This document shows positions 57,905 through 64,000 of a stretch of DNA of 64,000 bases, one piece after another. The stretch is from contig WGOC01000031.1 of assembly GCA_016124235.1 (NCBI GenBank), positions 1 to 64,000 of the forward strand. The letters run 5' to 3'. This DNA comes from a bacterium (lineage in GTDB: Bacteria > Verrucomicrobiota > Verrucomicrobiia > Limisphaerales > RI-55). Under the pieces are notes generated by a model that was not told the DNA's origin, searched no databases, and saw only the letters and a program-made list of their open reading frames with translations. Positions within the stretch are counted from its first letter, which is position 1. Every line of letters begins with the position of its first letter. A program made the translations under genes and the position numbers.

Positions 57905-58058
57905 CCGTGCCAAGCGAGGAATGGGGGCGAAATGTCCAAGGACAAATGACAAAGGACCAAATAAGTTCCAAGGCCCAAGATGAAACGGCGGTTTCCGGGC
58001 GTGGCTCGGTTGATTGGTTGGTTGAACGTTCCTTGGACCTTGGTCCTTTAAACTTGGA
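57905..58058. repeat. Inverted pair of CCAAGGAC/TTCCAAGG stutter repeats
   Basis: The left arm is built of TCCAAGGACAAATG, ACAAAGGACCAAAT and AAGTTCCAAGG. The right arm holds the inverse, TTCCTTGGACC, TTGGTCCTTT and AAACTTGGAACTT. They could form a long imperfect hairpin between two minus-strand genes. Confidence 0.6.
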
Positions 58059-58065
58059 ACTTACG

Positions 58066-59256
58066 CTAGACTTTCCCGATCCACTTCCAGTCTTCGACGA
58101 CGGCGCGAATCGAGGTGGCATTGCGCGGATCGGCGACGTGTTTCGCGGCTTTGATCAGGTCACCCTTTTTGAGCGCGTTCCACGCATCGCTGGCGTTGAT
58201 GGCCACGTGCTGGAGAATACTCGGGTCGCGATAGCAATCGATCATGCAACGCTGGCAGCCGTCGCGGATCAACTTCGACGCGTCGAAGTCGTAGATGTTG
58301 CACATCGGCTTTTCCCAAAAATGGCAACGATACAGATCGAGTTTCCAGTCGAGGTAGAAATATTTGTGCCCGCCGAGGCAGCCGAAGATCTCCTTTTCCT
58401 TGCGTAAATGACGCTGCATCTCCGTGAGCGATTCGGTCGGGTTCACGACCGGGAAACCGCTCTTGTGCTTCATCTTCTTGATCTTCTCGAAAACCTCGAT
58501 GAGTTCGTCGGTGGTGTAGCTGACGAGATTGGATTCGCTGAAACTGAGATAACTCGATTCCAATGCGGTGAGCGGGTAGCTGAACGTGCAACTCCGAAAA
58601 CCGAGCGACTCGAGAAATGCCGGTAACTTGTCGTAGTCGTCGATCAACCGGCTGGCCGTGATGCTGGCCGTCGTCTGGATGCCGACGCCCTGGAAAAACT
58701 CGTTCGCACGTTTGATCTTCTCGCAGACGTCCTTGAGCCCGCGGTTCTGCTCGTGCTTGGCAATGTCATGCGCGTCGATCGACATGATCACGCTGCTCAG
58801 GCCGTCGTCCGTGAGGCAGCGCATGTTCTCCTCGGTCCAGAGGCCGCCGTTGGTGCAGATCATCGGGTTGATGCCGCGCTCGGCCGCGTAACGGACCATC
58901 TGCCGCAAGTCCTTGTGCGCCATTGGTTCGCCGCCGACGAAAAGCAGGTAGCCGATGTGATTCTTTACGCAGATGTCGATGACGTCCTTCGCCTCCTGCA
59001 ACGTCACGCTTTTGCGCATCTTGGGATCGAACTGCGACCGGGCAAAACCGCAAAATCCGCAGTCGGCGTTGCAAATGTTCGTGATCGCAAACTGGAGATA
59101 ACCCGGACCGCCGTGATCGAGAACTTCCTTGAACAATTGCCAGGTGCCCTTGGCCGGCCGCTTCACAGGCGGCAGCGGTTCCCAACGGGAATTGGGCATC
59201 GGCGCCGGGGTAATCTTGGGCGGGTCGGAAACGGGCTTGTCGGCAACTGCACTCAT
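58066..59256 (-). CDS. Radical SAM protein, unknown substrate
   Basis: A 396-residue enzyme with the radical SAM motif CNADCGFC (about 62-69), LLFVGGEPMAHKDL, ICTNGGLWTEENM and SIDAHD. A C-terminal cysteine-rich segment follows (CHFWEKPMCNIYDF, GCQRCMIDCYRDPS) that could hold an auxiliary cluster. It differs from the split COG1964 enzyme nearby and is not obviously HpnH. It lies upstream of the zinc-ribbon genes on the same strand. Substrate unknown. Confidence 0.82.
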   Translation of the reverse strand: MSAVADKPVSDPPKITPAPMPNSRWEPLPPVKRPAKGTWQLFKEVLDHGGPGYLQFAITNICNADCGFCGFARSQFDPKMRKSVTLQEAKDVIDICVKNHIGYLLFVGGEPMAHKDLRQMVRYAAERGINPMICTNGGLWTEENMRCLTDDGLSSVIMSIDAHDIAKHEQNRGLKDVCEKIKRANEFFQGVGIQTTASITASRLIDDYDKLPAFLESLGFRSCTFSYPLTALESSYLSFSESNLVSYTTDELIEVFEKIKKMKHKSGFPVVNPTESLTEMQRHLRKEKEIFGCLGGHKYFYLDWKLDLYRCHFWEKPMCNIYDFDASKLIRDGCQRCMIDCYRDPSILQHVAINASDAWNALKKGDLIKAAKHVADPRNATSIRAVVEDWKWIGKV

Positions 59257-59369
59257 CGAATTGGCAGCGGATAGTGGCGGCGAGCCCCGGCGAAGGCAAC
59301 GATTGTTTGGGCATCAATTCCGCCGTGGACCGGCTAGTCAATTGTTTCCGCACTTCTGGGCGCGGCAGG

Positions 59370-60017
59370 CTACGAAGGGGCCGCAACAACTGGGATGGTC
59401 ACGTTGCCGGCCGGATAACGAATGCCACGCTTTGCCAGCCAGTTGCGAATTTGCAGGATATCCACCGGACAAAGATTGAGGACCGCCCACGGGTGTTCCA
59501 CGCCATGTTCGTCCTTCCAATGATCCCGCCGCCGGAAACCAAATCGCTCGTAATACGACACTGAGTCTTTGACCGCGAATATGAACACGTTGACGTCCAT
59601 CTGATCACTACGCAGCAATGCCAGGCGAACGAGTACCATCGCGACCCCGATTCCGCGGCGTTGATACTCGGGATCAATCAAGCCGTAAAACAGAACCGCG
59701 TTCTGCCAGTTTTGCCAGTAGTTCAGCCCGCAACACAAAACAACCTTGCCATCAAGTTCACCCACCAGGAGACATCCGGCTTGTCGATCGAGTGTGTTTT
59801 CGAAGTATTTCAAACCATCGTCGGGGAAGCGTCCTGATTCGTTGGACCGATAAAGTTCCAGGCAGACGGCCTTGTCGGCCTCGGTGTAGGTGCGGAAGCG
59901 AACGGGTGGAACCGGTCGGTCCACGACGTCGGGATGAAGTGGATTGGGGCCCTTCAAATAGTGAATGAATCGCCGAACCATTGGGTTGCCTGCCGATGTT
60001 TGCGATCCGTTAGGCAT
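59370..60017 (-). CDS. GNAT family N-acetyltransferase
   Basis: A 215-residue protein with a GNAT fold: VRFRTYTEADKAVCLELY, CLLVGELDGKVVLCCGL, and the acetyl-CoA-binding segment GLIDPEYQRRGIGVAMVLVRLALL (Q/RxxGxG/A form), then YYERFGFRRR. Substrate unknown. It is followed on the chromosome by a gap and then the radical SAM gene in the same direction; no operon is obvious. Confidence 0.82.
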   Translation of the reverse strand: MPNGSQTSAGNPMVRRFIHYLKGPNPLHPDVVDRPVPPVRFRTYTEADKAVCLELYRSNESGRFPDDGLKYFENTLDRQAGCLLVGELDGKVVLCCGLNYWQNWQNAVLFYGLIDPEYQRRGIGVAMVLVRLALLRSDQMDVNVFIFAVKDSVSYYERFGFRRRDHWKDEHGVEHPWAVLNLCPVDILQIRNWLAKRGIRYPAGNVTIPVVAAPS

Positions 60018-60108
60018 ACGTCAATCCGCGCCGTTGGACTTGCTTCCGTCAGTGGCATGATAGAACCTTTTTATTACGAAAAGTGAGGAACATATTCGCG
60101 GACCTGGC

Positions 60109-60792
60109 TTGGCGTGGCGGTTCGCGTTTATATCGCTGGCGCTACTGATCCTCGTGGTCGGCTGGCTGGCTGTGATGTTATTCAGCCACACTTGGACAGC
60201 GTATCCTGGAATGGTTCTCTGTAGGAGTTATGGTCGCATTTCCGGGACTGTATTTTTCAGTCGCTCGGACGCCGGTGAAGACGTCGCACCATTTTCCTTA
60301 CGAATCAGGGCCGCATCGGCCGCCGCGTGGCACTGGAGTGTTCCCACGAACTTCAATTACGACGAATTTGAATTGGAAACGGGGCGCACGGCCGAAGGCG
60401 CCCCGGGTGCGGATCATCTTTCCGTGAGATTGCCGACCCTCGATTACCAAGCGAACTCGGCGACCGGCGTTCTGAACGCGGTCACGCTTCGCCAATTCTT
60501 AGTCGGTTCCCATGCTTCGCCCAATGCCCGCCCCACGGCCAATGATTGCGAGTGGATCATCAAGATCTTGGAACGCGCGCACGATGGTTCATTTCCCCGG
60601 CCACGGCACGCCGGGATCGACGCACGCCAATTCGCGGGCGCTGGGCTGCAACCGCCAACGGCGTTCGCTGTTTCATTCTATCACTTCGATCTGGGCATGG
60701 GCATTCCCTGGCCGTTCTGGGTCTGGCTTTTCGTCTGGGGCGCCTTGGTTTGGTTCGCTGAGCGAAAGTGGATGAGACGTCGCTCAACATAG
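60109..60792 (+). CDS. Hypothetical protein with N- and C-terminal membrane helices
   Basis: A 227-residue frame with an N-terminal helix (FAFISLALLILVVGWLAVMLF) and a C-terminal one (GIPWPFWVWLFVWGALVWFAERKWMRRR), with a soluble middle domain of about 150 residues. Start is a TTG at 60,109, as no ATG precedes the helix. No family recognised. Likely inner membrane, with the central domain outside or in the periplasm (inference). Confidence 0.6.
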   Translation: MAWRFAFISLALLILVVGWLAVMLFSHTWTAYPGMVLCRSYGRISGTVFFSRSDAGEDVAPFSLRIRAASAAAWHWSVPTNFNYDEFELETGRTAEGAPGADHLSVRLPTLDYQANSATGVLNAVTLRQFLVGSHASPNARPTANDCEWIIKILERAHDGSFPRPRHAGIDARQFAGAGLQPPTAFAVSFYHFDLGMGIPWPFWVWLFVWGALVWFAERKWMRRRST

Positions 60793-60863
60793 GCGGAACA
60801 ATCTGCGCGCGGCGTGTTTGGTTTGCGGCAGCGTGATCTGGCTTTGGCGATGACGAACACAAA

Positions 60864-62807
60864 TCACGGCGAACGAAGGCGGTAGAAGCGCGTGGAATGA
60901 TTCGCAAAGTCCGCATCGCTGAAAGTGGACGAGCCTCCGGTCAGTGTGTTGGTGCTGACCGGTGTCCAATCGGGGTTCGATAAACTTGTCGCGGCTTCTA
61001 CTATCACCTTCTGGTCGCTCGCCCATGAGATGTTGAAACCAAATGCACCATTGTTCATTCCGAAGTTACTGTCAGCGGTTTGCATTTGCGGCAGCCAGAG
61101 CGCCGTCGGAACACCAGCAAAGATGGCAAAGGCACTCCAGCCGGTGGTGGCGGGCAGGTAATAGGCGATGGCATTACCGGATTGGAAGAACACTCCCGAG
61201 CCAACCGGATCAGGGGCATTTCCTCTGAAATAGACGCTCGTCAGGTTGGTGCAGTTTTGGAACGCGTCTGACTCGATGCTGTTGACTGAGTCGCCTATCG
61301 TCACACTCGTAAGGCGGCCACAGAAAGCAAAGGCGGAGTTGCCGATAGTCGTTACTCCGTCGGGGACCGTGTAGCCACCGAACTTGCCACCCGGACATTG
61401 GATCAGCGTGGTCTGCGTCTTGTCGAAAACGGCCCCATCTACACTGCTGTAGTTCGGATTGGTGGCTTCAACCGTGATATCGGTGAGACTGGTGCAGTTG
61501 GCGAGCGCATTCTCGGCAAATTTTATGGTGGTGACACTCTCGGGGATCGTCAGGCTCGTCAGGCTGGTGCAGGAATAGAACGAATGGCTCCCGATGGTGT
61601 TGACATTATTTGGGATCACGTAGTCGCCGGTCTTGCCACCCGGACATTGGATCAGCGTCGATTGCGTTTTGTCGAACAACACTCCATCAGCGCTGCTGTA
61701 GTTGGGATTGGCCCCGTCCACCACGATGTTGGTTAAGCCGCTACATACATGGAACGCATAGTCCGCGATACTGGTGACGCTACCGGGAATTATCACACTC
61801 GTGAGGCCCCCACCAAAAGCAAATGCCGAGTCCGCGATTGCGGTGACGTTGTTCGGGATCGTATAACCACCGACTTTGCTTGCTGGATACAGGAGCAGCG
61901 TCGACTGTGTCTTATCAAACAGAACTCCATCGACGCTGCTGAAGTTCGGGTTGGCGGCATTGACAGCGATATTGGTCAATTTGCTACAGAGACCGAACGC
62001 ACTCCCCGCTCCAAAGGTAATTGTGGTGACATTCGCAGGCATCGTCAGACTTGTCAGGCCGGCGCAGGAATAGAACGCGTGGCCACCGATAGTGATGACA
62101 CCTTCGGGGATCACATAGTCATCGGTCTTGCCCCCGGGACATTGGATCAGCGTCGTCTTCATTTTATCGAACAACACCCCATCGGCGCTGCTGAAGTTGG
62201 GATTGGCACTGTCCACCACGATGCTGGTCAAGTTGCTACAAAGGTTTAATGCTTGGTTCCCAATGTTCGTCACGCCGATGCCTATCGTCACGCTCTTCAG
62301 ACTATTGCAGTCCCAGAACGCATTGTCCCCAATGGAGGCAACACTGTCGGGGATCGACATATTTGTGAGGCTATTGCAGCCGATAAAGACAGAATACCCA
62401 ATGGTGGTGACGCTCGTGCCGAGGTCTAGCCTGGTCAAACTTGTGCAGGCGGTGAAGGCAGAGTTCCCGATGGTCGTGACGCCGTTGCCGAATGTCACAT
62501 TCGTCAGGCCCATGCACCTATAGAACGCGGTATCCCCGATGCTCGTGACGCTATCGGGAATCGTCACGCTCGTCACGTTAGTCTCTCCACTAAAGACGCC
62601 AGTACCAAGCGCAGTGACCGGCAGGCCATTGATGGAGTCCGGAATGATGACGTTGCCGCCTGGCCCGGTGTAGCTGTAAACCGTGATCGTACCGGTGTTG
62701 TTTGTGGAAATGTAGTAATCCTGGGCTTGGACCAACGCCGGAAACAGCATAAGCAGCCCTGGTCCGGCGCAAAAGCTAACGATTGTGGTTAATAGTTTCC
62801 CATTCAT
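60864..62807 (-). CDS. BspA-type leucine-rich-repeat secreted protein
   Basis: A 647-residue exported protein. Signal peptide (LTTIVSFCAGPGLLMLFPALVQAQ). Then some 15 or more LRR_5 units of about 23 residues (for example VTSVTIPDSVTSIGDTAFYRCMGLTNVTFGNGVTTIGNSAFTACTSL), interrupted by three to four insertions starting FSS(A/V)DGVLFDK. It ends with a domain WASDQKVIVEAATSLSNPDWTPVS...FSDADFANHSTRFYRLRSP typical of Verrucomicrobiota exports. Probably cell-surface; BspA-like proteins bind other cells or matrix, the target here being unknown. Confidence 0.88.
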   Translation of the reverse strand: MNGKLLTTIVSFCAGPGLLMLFPALVQAQDYYISTNNTGTITVYSYTGPGGNVIIPDSINGLPVTALGTGVFSGETNVTSVTIPDSVTSIGDTAFYRCMGLTNVTFGNGVTTIGNSAFTACTSLTRLDLGTSVTTIGYSVFIGCNSLTNMSIPDSVASIGDNAFWDCNSLKSVTIGIGVTNIGNQALNLCSNLTSIVVDSANPNFSSADGVLFDKMKTTLIQCPGGKTDDYVIPEGVITIGGHAFYSCAGLTSLTMPANVTTITFGAGSAFGLCSKLTNIAVNAANPNFSSVDGVLFDKTQSTLLLYPASKVGGYTIPNNVTAIADSAFAFGGGLTSVIIPGSVTSIADYAFHVCSGLTNIVVDGANPNYSSADGVLFDKTQSTLIQCPGGKTGDYVIPNNVNTIGSHSFYSCTSLTSLTIPESVTTIKFAENALANCTSLTDITVEATNPNYSSVDGAVFDKTQTTLIQCPGGKFGGYTVPDGVTTIGNSAFAFCGRLTSVTIGDSVNSIESDAFQNCTNLTSVYFRGNAPDPVGSGVFFQSGNAIAYYLPATTGWSAFAIFAGVPTALWLPQMQTADSNFGMNNGAFGFNISWASDQKVIVEAATSLSNPDWTPVSTNTLTGGSSTFSDADFANHSTRFYRLRSP

Positions 62808-62967
62808 GATTTCTCCTTGGTGTTAAGTCAGGCGCCCTCATGGAGGCACATAGGAATCCGACAAACCATATCCTGTCTCGTCACGGAAAAATCTGCGCAA
62901 CCTTTGCGTCGTCGATCGTCGAACTTTCACTCGCGTGCCGCTGCGGACGTGTTCACAATTGGTTTCA

Positions 62968-63939
62968 ATGAACCCACCCGCGATCCGTTTTGAACGCGTC
63001 ACCAAGGTTTACCAAAACCGGCAGGTCGCGTTGGCGGATGTCTCCTTCGAAGTGCCGGCGGGCGCGACGGTCGGCTTGCTTGGCGCAAACGGTTCGGGGA
63101 AGTCTACGAGCATCGGCATCGCGCTCGGGTTGGTCACTCCCAGCGCCGGCCATGTGGAAGTTCTGGGTCAGCCAATGACGCCCGGCGCCAAGGCGACCCG
63201 CCAACGGTTGGGCTTTCTCTCCGATGACCCGTCCTTTCCGAAGGATCTGAACGCGATTCAATATCTCGACTTTGTTGGGCGTTGTTATGGTCTGCCGCGA
63301 CTCGAACAAAAAGCGCGCATGGGCACCCTGCTGCGAACGGTTGGTTTGACGGACGACGCCAGCCGCAGGATAGGAACTTACTCGACCGGCATGAAGACGC
63401 GATTGGGCGTCGCGGCTTCGTTGATGAACCATCCCGAGATGTTGTTCTGGGATGAACCGACGGCCGGTCTCGACCCGATCAGCCGCATGCAAACGCTCGA
63501 TCTATTGGAAAAATTTCGCGGCAACAAAACGGTCGTTCTGAGTTCGCACATTCTCGGGGACATCGATCGCGTTTGTGATCGGCTGATCATTTTGAACAAA
63601 GGTCAGCTGCTGTTTGATGGCCCGCGTGCGGAACTGGAAAACATGCTCCCGCATCGCGTCCTGGATATTCGTGCGAATGGATCGCTGGACGCGTTTCGGG
63701 CAGACATCGAAGCGCGCATGGGACGAAAAATCTTCAGCCACGAGCCGGGACGGATTCGCATCGAACTGGATTCGACGGACGTCGTTGGCGAGGTGACCGG
63801 ACAACTGCTGGAATTGGCCCGCGCACATGACGTTACCATTTCCGGCATCAACTCGATTGGTCGCCAGCTGGAAGATGCGTATCTCAAGTTGATCACCGAA
63901 GACGAATTCCGCGGCTTTGAACGCGTCAGTTCACCGTAG
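62968..63939 (+). CDS. ABC transporter ATP-binding protein
   Basis: A 323-residue ATPase subunit of an ABC exporter. Walker A GANGSGKST, Q-loop region LGFLSDDPSFP (the usual glutamine is replaced by a serine-containing stretch), signature YSTGMKTRLGVAASL (variant of LSGGQ), Walker B MLFWDEPTAGLDP and the H-loop SSHILGD. The C-terminal extension resembles CcmA/NatA-type subunits. The next gene overlaps closely (ATG 3 bp after the stop) and is probably its permease. Start ATG 62,968. Confidence 0.9.
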   Translation: MNPPAIRFERVTKVYQNRQVALADVSFEVPAGATVGLLGANGSGKSTSIGIALGLVTPSAGHVEVLGQPMTPGAKATRQRLGFLSDDPSFPKDLNAIQYLDFVGRCYGLPRLEQKARMGTLLRTVGLTDDASRRIGTYSTGMKTRLGVAASLMNHPEMLFWDEPTAGLDPISRMQTLDLLEKFRGNKTVVLSSHILGDIDRVCDRLIILNKGQLLFDGPRAELENMLPHRVLDIRANGSLDAFRADIEARMGRKIFSHEPGRIRIELDSTDVVGEVTGQLLELARAHDVTISGINSIGRQLEDAYLKLITEDEFRGFERVSSP

Positions 63940-63941
63940 TC

Positions 63942-64000
63942 ATGCCGAGTGAATCCACATTCAGTCGCCGTGCGCCCGGCAACGAACCTTCGGAAGGCCC
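63942..64000 (+). CDS. Start of a further CDS, probably the ABC permease (3' end outside window)
   Basis: An ATG 3 bp after the ABC ATPase stop opens a frame (MPSESTFSRRAPGNEPSEG) that runs to the window edge. Only 19 residues are visible. The permease assignment is from position alone. Confidence 0.4.
   Translation, partial: MPSESTFSRRAPGNEPSEG

Noticed and set aside
1..64000. CRISPR array or rRNA/tRNA genes
   Set aside because: No regularly spaced direct repeats with unique spacers, and no rRNA or cloverleaf sequence was noticed by eye. A tRNAscan run would be decisive for small tRNAs.

Overview
The window looks like a chromosomal piece of a high-GC member of the Verrucomicrobiota (Pedosphaera/Limisphaerales type). 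The clues are secreted proteins ending in the W...F.D...RFYR C-terminal domain typical of that phylum, a PEP-CTERM protein, YD-repeat giants, and many dispersed palindromic intergenic repeats. This placement is inference from protein style, not from a marker gene.

Left host segment (1-13.27 kb): the end of a secreted protein, a structured leader with two terminator hairpins, grpE-dnaJ-rsmE, a convergent MidA-type methyltransferase, then a long same-strand run of pilT, a second PilT/PilU ATPase, a receiver-like protein, tlyA, nadK, an EcsC-family protein and mgtE. On the minus strand follow a zinc-ribbon membrane protein, lgt, and the 3' half of a radical SAM gene.

Inserted element (13,271-56,035; 42.75 kb): a complete integrated prophage-like element. 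It splits one radical SAM gene (COG1964/Tes-like family) into a 5' half at 56.0-56.95 kb and a 3' half at 12.66-13.27 kb. The 11-bp direct repeat GGCTGGAAGCC marks both ends. Joining the flanks at this core gives an uninterrupted 513-codon frame (512 residues) and rebuilds a perfect palindrome that belongs to a repeat family dispersed through the window. A tyrosine integrase sits next to the right end, and clustered TGTCA arm-like motifs lie inside both ends. From right to left the element carries integrase, a repressor/excisionase switch, a replication and recombination block (resolvase, SSB-like protein, exonuclease, PIF1-like helicase, primase-helicase), an iteron-like heptamer cluster, TerS/TerL, accessory genes, a 1.8-kb ORF-poor hairpin-rich stretch, a PEP-CTERM cargo gene, portal, scaffold, capsid, connector-like genes and a beta-helix fibre. 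I see no tape measure, tail tube, baseplate or endolysin. The leftmost 16 kb of the element is a polymorphic-toxin island: a 2966-residue RHS protein with a nuclease tip and SUKH immunity gene, then a second short RHS toxin with its own small downstream gene. Each unit is followed by a copy of the same secreted protein.

Right host segment (56.04-64 kb): the radical SAM 5' half, two zinc-ribbon membrane proteins, a second radical SAM enzyme, a GNAT acetyltransferase, a small membrane protein, a large BspA-type leucine-rich-repeat secreted protein, and the start of an ABC exporter operon. Zinc-ribbon membrane proteins on both sides of the insertion fit one continuous ancestral minus-strand cluster.

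A second theme is repeat invasion of coding sequence. Palindromic or stuttering repeats seen in intergenic gaps also occur in frame inside the radical SAM gene and inside the portal, TerL, PIF1 helicase and resolvase genes.
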